64,000 bases of DNA, taken from contig CM067535.1 of NCBI GenBank assembly GCA_034509925.1, positions 9,662,201 to 9,726,200 of the forward strand, written 5' to 3'. The stretch comes from Hirudinaria manillensis. Taxonomy: Eukaryota > Annelida > Clitellata > Hirudinida > Hirudinidae. Numbering within the stretch: position 1 is the stretch's first letter; every line of letters begins with the position of its first letter. Made by a program: the position numbers and the translations under genes. The notes under the pieces were generated by a model. It made no database searches. It worked only from the letters and a program-made list of their open reading frames with translations, and was not told where the DNA came from. Shown in pieces: positions 1-14,100 of the stretch.

Positions 1-2177
1 CATAACATTTTTTAAAAAATTAAATAAAGTGATTAATGCAAGAAATAAATAATTTTTACAGATATATTTACATTTCCCCTATAAAAAATAGAGAATTAAT
101 TCATTTTCTTAATTAATTTTATTTTACTCGCCAGATGGCACTCCATAACATTTTTTAAAAATTAAATAAAGTGATTAATGCAAGAAATAAATAATTTTTA
201 CAGATATATTTACATTTCCCCTTTAGAAAATAGAGAATTCTTTCATTTTCTTGATTAATTTTATTTTACTCGCCAGATGGCACTCCATAAATTTAAAAAA
301 AATTATGTAAAGTGATTAATGCAAGAAATAAATAATTTTTACAGATATATTTACATTTCCCCTATTGAAATAGAGCATGTCTTAATTAATTTTATTTTAC
401 TCGCCAGATGGCACTCCATAACATTTTTTAAAAAATTAAATAAAGTGATTAATGCAAGAAATAAATAATTTTTACAGATATATTTACATTTCCCCTATTG
501 AAATAGAGCATGTCTTAATTAATTTTATTTTACTCGCCAGATGGCACTCCATAACATTTTTTAAAAAATTAAATAAAGTGATTAATGCAAGAAATAAATA
601 ATTTTTACAGATATATTTACATTTCCCCTTTAGAAAATAGAGAATTCTTTCATTTTCTTAATTAATTTTATTTTACTCGCCAGATGGCACTCCATAAATT
701 TAAAAAAAATTATGTAAAGTGATTAATGCAAGAAATAAATAATTTTTACAGATATATTTACATTTCCCCTATAGAAATAGAGCATGTCTTAATTAATTTT
801 ATTTTACTCGCCAGATGGCACTCCATAACATTTTTTTTTAAAATTAAATAAAGTGATTAATGCAAGAAATAAATAATTTTTACAGATATATTTACATTTC
901 CCCTTTAGAAAATAGAGAATTAATTCATTTTCTTAATTAATTTTATTTTACTCGCCAGATGGCACTCCATAACATTTTTTAAAAATTAAATAAAGTGATT
1001 AATGCAAGAAATAAATAATTTTTACAGATATATTTACATTTCCCCTATTGAAATAGAGCATGTCTTAATTAATTTTATTTTACTCGCCAGATGGCACTCC
1101 ATAAATTTTAAAAAAATTATGTAAAGTGATTAATGCAAGAAATAAATAATTTTTACAGATATATTTACATTTCCCCTATTGAAATAGAGCATGTCTTAAT
1201 TAATTTTATTTTACTCGCCAGATGGCACTCCATAACATTTTTTAAAAAATTAAATAAAGTGATTAATGCAAGAAATAAATAATTTTTACAGATATATTTA
1301 CATTTCCCCTATTGAAATAGAGCATGTCTTAATTAATTTTATTTTACTCGCCAGATGGCACTCCATAACATTTTTTAAAAAATTAAATAAAGTGATTAAT
1401 GCAAGAAATAAATAATTTTTACAGATATATTTACATTTCCCCTTTAGAAAATAGAGAATTCTTTCATTTTCTTAATTAATTTTATTTTACTCGCCAGATG
1501 GCACTCCATAAATTTAAAAAAAAATTATGTAAAGTGATTAATGCAAGAAATAAATAATTTTTACAGATATATTTACATTTCCCCTATAGAAATAGAGCAT
1601 GTCTTAATTAATTTTATTTTACTCGCCAGATGGCACTCCATAACATTTTTTTTTTAAATTAAATAAAGTGATTAATGCAAGAAATAAATAATTTTTACAG
1701 ATATATTTACATTTCCCCTTTAGAAAATAGAGAATTAATTCATTTTCTTAATTAATTTTATTTTACTCGCAAGATGGCACTCCATAAATTTAAAAAAAAT
1801 TATGTAAAGTGATTAATGCAAGAAATAAATAATTTTTACAGATATATTTACATTTCCCCTATTGAAATAGAGCATGTCTTAATTAATTTTATTTTACTCG
1901 CCAGATGGCACTCCATAACATTTTTTAAAAAATTAAATAAAGTGATTAATTCAAGAAATAAATAATTTTTAGAGATATATTTAAATTTCCACTATTGAAA
2001 TATTGCATTTCTTAATTAATTTTATTTTTCTCGCCAGATGGCACTCCATAAATTTAAAAAAAATTATGTAAAGTGATTAATGCAAGAAATAAATAATTTT
2101 TACAGATATATTTACATTTCCCCTATAGAAATAGAGCATGTCTTAATTAATTTTATTTTACTCGCCAGATGGCACTC
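1..2177. repeat. 16-monomer higher-order repeat unit (about 2.18 kb), first copy
   Basis: The monomer order is long with CTATAAAAAATAG, long ending CTTGATTAA, short, short, long GAATTC type, short CTATAG type, T-rich long, short, short, short, long GAATTC type, short CTATAG type, T-rich long, short, a diverged monomer (about 1924-2033) and a short CTATAG type. The same opening order restarts at 2178 (CATAACATTTTTT followed by the CTATAAAAAATAG monomer, then the CTTGATTAA monomer), giving a 2177-bp period. The opening pair recurs near 9170, 14500, 28200 and 32040. Confidence 0.8.
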
Positions 2178-5100
2178 CATAACATTTTTTAAAAAATTAA
2201 ATAAAGTGATTAATGCAAGAAATAAATAATTTTTACAGATATATTTACATTTCCCCTATAAAAAATAGAGAATTAATTCATTTTCTTAATTAATTTTATT
2301 TTACTCGCCAGATGGCACTCCATAACATTTTTTAAAAAATTAAATAAAGTGATTAATGCAAGAAATAAATAATTTTTACAGATATATTTACATTTCCCCT
2401 TTAGAAAATAGAGAATTCTTTCATTTTCTTGATTAATTTTATTTTACTCGCCAGATGGCACTCCATAAATTTAAAAAAAATTATGTAAAGTGATTAATGC
2501 AAGAAATAAATAATTTTTACAGATATATTTACATTTCCCCTATTGAAATAGAGCATGTCTTAATTAATTTTATTTTACTCGCCAGATGGCACTCCATAAC
2601 ATTTTTTAAAAAATTAAATAAAGTGATTAATGCAAGAAATAAATAATTTTTACAGATATATTTACATTTCCCCTATTGAAATAGAGCATGTCTTAATTAA
2701 TTTTATTTTACTCGCCAGATGGCACTCCATAACATTTTTTAAAAAATTAAATAAAGTGATTAATGCAAGAAATAAATAATTTTTACAGATATATTTACAT
2801 TTCCCCTTTAGAAAATAGAGAATTCTTTCATTTTCTTAATTAATTTTATTTTACTCGCCAGATGGCACTCCATAAATTTAAAAAAATTATGTAAAGTGAT
2901 TAATGCAAGAAATAAATAATTTTTACAGATATATTTACATTTCCCCTATAGAAATAGAGCATGTCTTAATTAATTTTATTTTACTCGCCAGATGGCACTC
3001 CATAACATTTTTTAAAATTAAATAAAGTGATTAATGCAAGAAATAAATAATTTTTACAGATATATTTACATTTCCCCTTTAGAAAATAGAGAATTAATTC
3101 ATTTTCTTAATTAATTTTATTTTACTCGCCAGATGGCACTCCATAACATTTTTTAAAAAATTAAATAAAGTGATTAATGCAAGAAATAAATAATTTTTAC
3201 AGATATATTTACATTTCCCCTATTGAAATAGAGCATGTCTTAATTAATTTTATTTTACTCGCCAGATGGCACTCCATAAATTTTTAAAAAAATTATGTAA
3301 AGTGATTAATGCAAGAAATAAATAATTTTTACAGATATATTTACATTTCCCCTATTGAAATAGAGCATGTCTTAATTAATTTTATTTTACTCGCCAGATG
3401 GCACTCCATAACATTTTTTAAAAAATTAAATAAAGTGATTAATGCAAGAAATAAATAATTTTTACAGATATATTTACATTTCCCCTATTGAAATAGAGCA
3501 TGTCTTAATTAATTTTATTTTACTCGCCAGATGGCACTCCATAACATTTTTTAAAAAATTAAATAAAGTGATTAATGCAAGAAATAAATAATTTTTACAG
3601 ATATATTTACATTTCCCCTTTAGAAAATAGAGAATTCTTTCATTTTCTTAATTAATTTTATTTTACTCGCCAGATGGCACTCCATAAATTTTAAAAAAAA
3701 TTATGTAAAGTGATTAATGCAAGAAATAAATAATTTTTACAGATATATTTACATTTCCCCTATAGAAATAGAGCATGTCTTAATTAATTTTATTTTACTC
3801 GCCAGATGGCACTCCATAACATTTTTTTTTTAAATTAAATAAAGTGATTAATGCAAGAAATAAATAATTTTTACAGATATATTTACATTTCCCCTTTAGA
3901 AAATAGAGAATTACTTCATTTTCTTAATTAATTTTAATTTACTCGCCAGATGGTACTCCATAAAATTAAAAAAAATTATGTAAAGTGATTAAGGCACGAA
4001 ATAAATAATTTTTACAGATATATTTACATTTCCCCTATTGAAATAGAGCATGTCTTAATTAATTTTATTTTACTCGCCAGATGGCACTCCATAACATTTT
4101 TTAAAAAATTAAATAAAGTGATTAATGCAAGAAATAAATAATTTTTACAGATATATTTACATTTCCCCTTTAGAAAATAGAGAATTCATTTTCTTAATTA
4201 ATTTTATTTTACTCGCCAGATGGCACTCCATAACATTTTTTAAAAAATTAAATAAAGTGATTAATGCAAGAAATAAATAATTTTTACAGATATATTTACA
4301 TTTCCCCTTTAGAAAATAGAGAATTCTTTCATTTTCTTAATTAATTTTATTTTACTCGCCAGATGGCACTCCATAAATTTAAAAAAAATTATGTAAAGTG
4401 ATTAATGCAAGAAATAAATAATTTTTACAGATATATTTACATTTCCCCTATAGAAATAGAGCATGTCTTAATTAATTTTATTTTACTCGCCAGATGGCAC
4501 TCCATAACATTTTTTTTTAAAATTAAATAAAGTGATTAATGCAAGAAATAAATAATTTTTACAGATATATTTACATTTCCCCTTTAGAAAATAGAGAATT
4601 AATTCATTTTCTTAATTAATTTTATTTTACTCGCCAGATGGCACTCCATAACATTTTTTAAAAAATTAAATAAAGTGATTAATGCAAGAAATAAATAATT
4701 TTTACAGATATATTTACATTTCCCCTATTGAAATAGAGCATGTCTTAATTAATTTTATTTTACTCGCCAGATGGCACTCCATAAATTTTAAAAAAAATTA
4801 TGTAAAGTGATTAATGCAAGAAATAAATAATTTTTACAGATATATTTACATTTCCCCTATTGAAATAGAGCATGTCTTAATTAATTTTATTTTACTCGCC
4901 AGATGGCACTCCATAACATTTTTTAAAAAATTAAATAAAGTGATTAATGCAAGAAATAAATAATTTTTACAGATATATTTACATTTCCCCTATAAAAAAT
5001 AGAGAATTAATTCATTTTCTTAATTAATTTTATTTTACTCGCCAGATGGCACTCCATAACATTTTTTAAAAAATTAAATAAAGTGATTAATGCAAGAAAT

Positions 5101-8100
5101 AAATAATTTTTACAGATATATTTACATTTCCCCTTTAGAAAATAGAGAATTCTTTCATTTTCTTAATTAATTTTATTTTACTCGCCAGATGACCACTCCA
5201 TAAAAGTTTTTTAAAAAATTAAATAAAGTGATTAATACAAGAAATAAATAATTTTTACAGATATATTTACATTTCCTCTATTGAAATAGAGCATGTCTTA
5301 ATTAATTTTATTTTACTCGCCAGATGGCACTCCATAAAAAATTTTTTAAAAATTAAATAAAGTGATTAATGCAAGAAATAAATAATTTTTACAGATATAT
5401 TTCCCCTTTAGAAAATAGAGAATTAATTCATTTTCTTAATTAATTTTATTTTACTCGCCAGATGGCACTCCATAACATTTTTTAAAAAATTAAATAAAGT
5501 GATTAATGCAAGAAATAAATAATTTTTACAGATATATTTACATTTCCCCTTTAGAAAATAGAGAATTCTTTCATTTTCTTAATTAATTTTATTTTACTCG
5601 CCAGATGGCACTCCATAAATTTAAAAAAAAATTATGTAAAGTGATTAATGCAAGAAATAAATAATTTTTACAGATATATTTACATTTCCCCTATAGAAAT
5701 AGAGCATGTCTTAATTAATTTTATTTTACTCGCCAGATGGCACTCCATAACATTTTTTTTTAAAATTAAATAAAGTGATTAATGCAAGAAATAAATAATT
5801 TTTACAGATATATTTACATTTCCCCTTTAGAAAATAGAGAATTAATTCATTTTCTTAATTAATTTTATTTTACTCGCCAGATGGCACTCCATAACATTTT
5901 TTAAAAAATTAAATAAAGTGATTAATGCAAGAAATAAATAATTTTTACAGATATATTTACATTTCCCCTATTGAAATAGAGCATGTCTTAATTAATTTTA
6001 TTTTACTCGCCAGATGGCACTCCATAAATTTTTAAAAAAATTATGTAAAGTGATTAATGCAAGAAATAAATAATTTTTACAGATATATTTACATTTCCCC
6101 TATTGAAATAGAGCATGTCTTAATTAATTTTATTTTACTCGCCAGATGGCACTCCATAACATTTTTTAAAAAATTAAATAAAGTGATTAATGCAAGAAAT
6201 AAATAATTTTTACAGATATATTTACATTTCCCCTATTGAAATAGAGCATGTCTTAATTAATTTTATTTTACTCGCCAGATGGCACTCCATAACATTTTTT
6301 AAAAAATTAAATAAAGTGATTAATGCAAGAAATAAATAATTTTTACAGATATATTTACATTTCCCCTATAAAAAATAGAGAATTAATTCATTTTCTTAAT
6401 TAATTTTATTTTACTCGCCAGATGGCACTCCATAACATTTTTTAAAAAATTAAATAAAGTGATTAATGCAAGAAATAAATAATTTTTACAGATATATTTA
6501 CATTTCCCCTTTAGAAAATAGAGAATTCTTTCATTTTCTTAATTAATTTTATTTTACTCGCCAGATGGCACTCCATAAATTTAAAAAAAATTATGTAAAG
6601 TGATTAATGCAAGAAATAAATAATTTTTACAGATATATTTACATTTCCCCTTTAGAAAATAGAGAATTAATTCATTTTCTTAATTAATTTTATTTTACTC
6701 GCCAGATGGCACTCCATAACATTTTTTAAAAAATTAAATAAAGTGATTAATGCAAGAAATAAATAATTTTTACAGATATATTTACATTTCCCCTATTGAA
6801 ATAGAGCATGTCTTAATTAATTTTATTTTACTCGCCAGATGGCACTCCATAAATTTTAAAAAAATTATGTAAAGTGATTATTGCAAGAAATAAATAATTT
6901 TTACAGATATATTTACATTTCCCCTATTGAAATAGAGCATGTCTTAATTAATTTTATTTTACTCGCCAGATGGCACTCCATAACATTTTTTAAAAAATTA
7001 AATAAAGTGATTAATGCAAGAAATAAATAATTTTTACAGATATATTTACATTTCCCCTATTGAAATAGAGCATGTCTTAATTAATTTTATTTTACTCGCC
7101 AGATGGCACTCCATAACATTTTTTAAAAAATTAAATAAAGTGATTAATGCAAGAAATAAATAATTTTTACAGATATATTTACATTTCCCCTTTAGAAAAT
7201 AGAGAATTCTTTCATTTTCTTAATTAATTTTATTTTACTCGCCAGATGGCACTCCATAAATTTAAAAAAAATTATGTAAAGTGATTAATGCAAGAAATAA
7301 ATAATTTTTACAGATATATTTACATTTCCCCTATAGAAATAGAGCATGTCTTAATTAATTTTATTTTACTCGCCAGATGGCACTCCATAACATTTTTTTT
7401 TTAAATTAAATAAAGTGATTAATGCAAGAAATAAATAATTTTTACAGATATATTTACATTTCCCCTTTAGAAAATAGAGAATTAATTCATTTTCTTAATT
7501 AATTTTATTTTACTCGCAAGATGGCACTCCATAAATTTAAAAAAAATTATGTAAAGTGATTAATGCAAGAAATAAATAATTTTTACAGATATATTTACAT
7601 TTCCCCTATTGAAATAGAGCATGTCTTAATTAATTTTATTTTACTCGCCAGATGGCACTCCATAACATTTTTTAAAAAATTAAATAAAGTGATTAATGCA
7701 AGAAATAAATAATTTTTACAGATATATTTACATTTCCCCTTTAGAAAATAGAGAATTAATTCATTTTCTTAATTAATTTTATTTTACTCGCCAGATGGCA
7801 CTCCATAACATTTTTAAAAAATTAAATAAAGTGATTAATGCAAGAAATAAATAATTTTTACAGATATATTTACATTTCCCCTTTAGAAAATAGAGAATTC
7901 TTTCATTTTCTTAATTAATTTTATTTTACTCGCCAGATGGCACTCCATAAATTTAAAAAAAATTATGTAAAGTGATTAATGCAAGAAATAAATAATTTTT
8001 ACAGAGATATTTACATTTCCCCTATAGAAATAGAGCATGTCTTAATTAATTTTATTTTACTCGCCAGATGGCACTCCATAACATTTTTTTTTAAAATTAA

Positions 8101-11100
8101 ATAAAGTGATTAATGCAAGAAATAAATAATTTTTACAGATATATTTACCTGTCCCCTTTAGAAAATAGAGTATTAATTCATTTTCTTAATTAATTTTATT
8201 TTACTCGCCAGATGGCACTCCATAACATTTTTAAAAAATTAAATAAAGTGATTAATGCAAGAAATAAATAATTTTTACAGATATATTTACATTTCCCCTA
8301 TTGAAATAGAGCATGTCTTAATTAATTTTATTTTACTCGCCAGATGGCACTCCATAAATTTTAAAAAAATTATGTAAAGTGATTAATGCAAGAAATAAAT
8401 AATTTTTACAGATATATTTACATGTCCCCTATTGAAATAGAGCATGTCTTAATTAATTTTATTTTACTCGCCAGATGGCACTCCATAACATTTTTTAAAA
8501 AATTAAATAAAGTGATTCATCCAAGAAATAAATAAATTATACAGATACAATAACATTTCCCCTATTCAAATAGAGCATGTCTTAATTAATTTTATTTTAC
8601 TCGCCAGATGGCACTCCATAACATTTTTTAAAAAATTAAATAAAGTGATTAATGCAAGAAATAAATAATTTTTACAGATATATTTACATTTCCCCCTTAG
8701 AAAATAGAGAATTAATTCATTTTCTTAATTAATTTTATTTTACTCGCCAGATGGCACTCCATAAATTTTTAAAAAATTATGTAAAGTGATTAATGCAAGA
8801 AATAAATAATTTTTACAGATATATTTACATTTCCCCTATTGAAATAGAGCATGTCTTAATTAATTTTATTTTACTCGCCAGATGGCACTCCATAACATTT
8901 TTAAAAAATTAAATAAAGTGATTAATGCAAGAAATAAATAATTTTACAGATATATTTACATTTCCCCTATTGAACTAGAGCATGTCTTAATTAATTTTAT
9001 TTTACTCGCCAGATGGCACTCCATAAATTTAAAAAAAATTAAGTAATGTGATTATTGCAAGAAATAAATAATTTTTACAGATATAATTACATTTCCCCTA
9101 TAGAAATAGAGCATGTCTTAATTAATTTTATTTTACTCGCCAGATGGCACTCCATAACATTTTTTAAAAAATTAAATAAAGTGATTAATGCAAGAAATAA
9201 ATAATTTTTACAGATATATTTACATTTCCCCTATAAAAAATAGAGAATTAATTCATTTTCTTAATTAATTTTATTTTACTCGCCAGATGGCACTCCATAA
9301 CATTTTTTAAAAAATTAAATAAAGTGATTAATGCAAGAAATAAATAATTTTTACAGATATATTTACATTTCCCCTTTAGAAAATAGAGAATTCTTTCATT
9401 TTCTTGATTAATTTTATTTTACTCGCCAGATGGCACTCCATAAATTTAAAAAAAATTATGTAAAGTGATTAATGCAAGAAATAAATAATTTTTACAGATA
9501 TATTTACATTTCCCCTATTGAAATAGAGCATGTCTTAATTAATTTTATTTTACTCGCCAGATGGCACTCCATAACATTTTTTAAAAAATTAAATAAAGTG
9601 ATTAATGCAAGAAATAAATAATTTTTACAGATATATTTACATTTCCCCTATTGTGATAGAGCATGTCTTAATTTATTTTATTTTACTCGCCAGATGGCAC
9701 TCCATAACATTTTTTAAAATTAAATAAAGTGATTAATGCAAGAAATAAATAATTTTTACAGATATATTTACATTTCCCCTTTAGAAAATAGAGAATTCTT
9801 TCATTTTCTTAATTAATTTTATTTTACTCGCCAGATGGCACTCCATAAATTTAAAAAAAATTATGTAAAGTGATTAATGCAAGAAATAAATAATTTTTAC
9901 AGATATATTTACATTTCCCCTATAGAAATAGAGCATGTCTTAATTAATTTTATTTTACTCGCCAGATGGCACTCCATAACATTTTTTTTAAAATTAAATA
10001 AAGTGATTAATGCAAGAAATAAATAATTTTTACAGATATATTTACATTTCCCCTTTAGAAAATAGAGAATTAATTCATTTTCTTAATTAATTTTATTTTA
10101 CTCGCAAGATGGCACTCCATAAATTTAAAAAAAAATTATGTAAAGTGATTAATGCAAGAAATAAATAATTTTTACAGATATATTTACATTTCCCCTATTG
10201 AAATAGAGCATGTCTTAATTAATTTTATTTTACTCGCCAGATGGCACTCCATAACATTTTTTAAAAAATTAAATAAAGTGATTAATGCAAGAAATAAATA
10301 ATTTTTACAGATATATTTACATTTCCCCTATAAAAAATAGAGAATTAATTCATTTTCTTAATTAATTTTATTTTACTCGCCAGATGGCACTCCATAACAT
10401 TTTTTAAAAAATTAAATAAAGTGATTAATGCAAGAAATAAATAATTTTTACAGATATATTTACATTTCCCCTTTAGAAAATAGAGAATTCTTTCATTTTC
10501 TTAATTAATTTTATTTTACTCGCCAGATGACCACTCCATAAAAGTTTTTTAAAAAATTAAATAAAGTGATTAATACAAGAAATAAATAATTTTTACAGAT
10601 ATATTTACATTTCCTCTATTGAAATAGAGCATGTCTTAATTAATTTTATTTTACTCGCCAGATGGCACTCCATAAAAAATTTTTTAAAAATTAAATAAAG
10701 TGATTAATGCAAGAAATAAATAATTTTTACAGATATATTTACATTTCCCCTTTAGAAAATAGAGAATTAATTCATTTTCTTAATTAATTTTATTTTACTC
10801 GCCAGATGGCACTCCATAACATTTTTTAAAAAATTAAATAAAGTGATTAATGCAAGAAATAAATAATTTTTACAGATATATTTACATTTCCCCTTTAGAA
10901 AATAGAGAATTCTTTCATTTTCTTAATTAATTTTATTTTACTCGCCAGATGGCACTCCATAAATTTAAAAAAAATTATGTAAAGTGATTAATGCAAGAAA
11001 TAAATAATTTTTACAGATATATTTACATTTCCCCTATAGAAATAGAGCATGTCTTAATTAATTTTATTTTACTCGCCAGATGGCACTCCATAACATTTTT

Positions 11101-14100
11101 TTTAAAATTAAATAAAGTGATTAATGCAAGAAATAAATAATTTTTACAGATATATTTACATTTCCCCTTTAGAAAATAGAGAATTAATTCATTTTCTTAA
11201 TTAATTTTATTTTACTCGCCAGATGGCACTCCATAACATTTTTTAAAAAATTAAATAAAGTGATTAATGCAAGAAATAAATAATTTTTACAGATATATTT
11301 ACATTTCCCCTATTGAAATAGAGCATGTCTTAATTAATTTTATTTTACTCGCCAGATGGCACTCCATAAATTTTAAAAAAATTATGTAAAGTGATTAATG
11401 CAAGAAATAAATAATTTTTACAGATATATTTACATTTCCCCTATTGAAATAGAGCATGTCTTAATTAATTTTATTTTACTCGCCAGATGGCACTCCATAA
11501 CATTTTTTAAAAAATTAAATAAAGTGATTAATGCAAGAAATAAATAATTTTTACAGATATATTTACATTTCCCCTATTGAAATAGAGCATGTCTTAATTA
11601 ATTTTATTTTACTCGCCAGATGGCACTCCATAACATTTTTTAAAAAATTAAATAAAGTGATTAATGCAAGAAATAAATAATTTTTACAGATATATTTACA
11701 TTTCCCCTATAAAAAATAGAGAATTAATTCATTTTCTTAATTAATTTTATTTTACTCGCCAGATGGCACTCCATAACATTTTTTAAAAAATTAAATAAAG
11801 TGATTAATGCAAGAAATAAATAATTTTTACAGATATATTTACATTTCCCCTTAGAAAATAGAGAATTCTTTCATTTTCTTAATTAATTTTATTTTACTCG
11901 CCAGATGGCACTCCATAAATTTAAAAAAATTATGTAAAGTGATTAATGCAAGAAATAAATAATTTTTACAGATATATTTACATTTCCCCTTTAGAAAATA
12001 GAGAATTAATTCATTTTCTTAATTAATTTTATTTTACTCGCCAGATGGCACTCCATAACATTTTTTAAAAAATTAAATAAAGTGATTAATGCAAGAAATA
12101 AATAATTTTTACAGATATATTTACATTTCCCCTATTGAAATAGAGCATGTCTTAATTAATTTTATTTTACTCGCCAGATGGCACTCCATAAATTTTAAAA
12201 AAATTATGTAAAGTGATTATTGCAAGAAATAAATAATTTTTACAGATATATTTACATTTCCCCTATTGAAATAGAGCATGTCTTAATTAATTTTATTTTA
12301 CTCGCCAGATGGCACTCCATAACATTTTTTAAAAAATTAAATAAAGTGATTAATGCAAGAAATAAATAATTTTTACAGATATATTTACATTTCCCCTATT
12401 GAAATAGAGCATGTCTTAATTAATTTTATTTTACTCGCCAGATGGCACTCCATAACATTTTTTAAAAAATTAAATAAAGTGATTAATGCAAGAAATAAAT
12501 AATTTTTACAGATATATTTACATTTCCCCTTTAGAAAATAGAGAATTCTTTCATTTTCTTAATTAATTTTATTTTACTCGCCAGATGGCACTCCATAAAT
12601 TTTAAAAAAAATTATGTAAAGTGATTAATGCAAGAAATAAATAATTTTTACAGATATATTTACATTTCCCCTATAGAAATAGAGCATGTCTTAATTAATT
12701 TTATTTTACTCGCCAGATGGCACTCCATAACATTTTTTTTTTAAATTAAATAAAGTGATAAATGCACGAAATAAATAAATTTTACAGATATATTTACATC
12801 TCCCCTTTAGAAAATAGAGAATTAATTCATTTTCTTAATTAATTTTATTTTACTCGCAAGATGGCACTCCATAAATTTAAAAAAAATTATGTAAAGTGAT
12901 TAATGCAAGAAATAAATAATTTTTACAGATATATTTACATTTCCCCTATTGAAATAGAGCATGTCTTAATTAATTTTATTTTACTCGCCAGATGGCACTC
13001 CATAACATTTTTTAAAAAATTAAATAAAGTGATTAATGCAAGAAATAAATAATTTTTACAGATATAGTTACATTTCCCCTTTAGAACATAGAGAAGTAAT
13101 TCATTTTCTTAATTAAATTTATTTTACTCGCCAGATGGCACTCCATAACATTTTTTCAAAAATTAAATAAAGTGATAAATGCAAGAAATAAATAATTTTT
13201 ACAGATATATTTACATTTCCCCTTTAGAAAATAGAGAATTCTTTTTTCTTAATTAATTTTATTTTACTCGCCAGATGGCACTCCATAAATTAAAAAAAAT
13301 TATGTAAAGTGATTAATGCAAGAAATAAATAATTTTTACAGATATATTTACATTTCCCCTATAGAAATAGAGCATGTCTTAATTAATTTTATTTTACTCG
13401 CCAGATGGCACTCCATAACATTTTTTTTTAAAATTAAATAAAGTGATTAATGCAAGAAATAAATAATTTTTACAGATATATTTACATTTCCCCTTTAGAA
13501 AATAGAGAATTAATTCATTTTCTTAATTAATTTTATTTTACTCGCCAGATGGCACTCCATAACATTTTTTAAAAAATTAAATAAAGTGATTAATGCAAGA
13601 AATAAATAATTTTTACAGATATATTTACATTTCCCCTATTGAAATAGAGCATGTCTTAATTAATTTTATTTTACTCGCCAGATGGCACTCCATAAATTTT
13701 AAAAAAATTATGTAAAGTGATTAATGCAAGAAATAAATAATTTTTACAGATATATTTACATTTCCCCTATTGAAATAGAGCATGTCTTAATTAATTTTAT
13801 TTTACTCGCCAGATGGCACTCCATAACATTTTTTAAAAAATTAAATAAAGTGATTAATGCAAGAAATAAATAATTTTTACAGATATATTTACATTTCCCC
13901 TATTGAAATAGAGCATGTCTTAATTAATTTTATTTTACTCGCCAGATGGCACTCCATAACATTTTTTAAAAAATTAAATAAAGTGATTAATGCAAGAAAT
14001 AAATAATTTTTACAGATATATTTACATTTCCCCTTAGAAAATAGAGAATTAATTCATTTTCTTAATTAATTTTATTTTACTCGCCAGATGGCACTCCATA

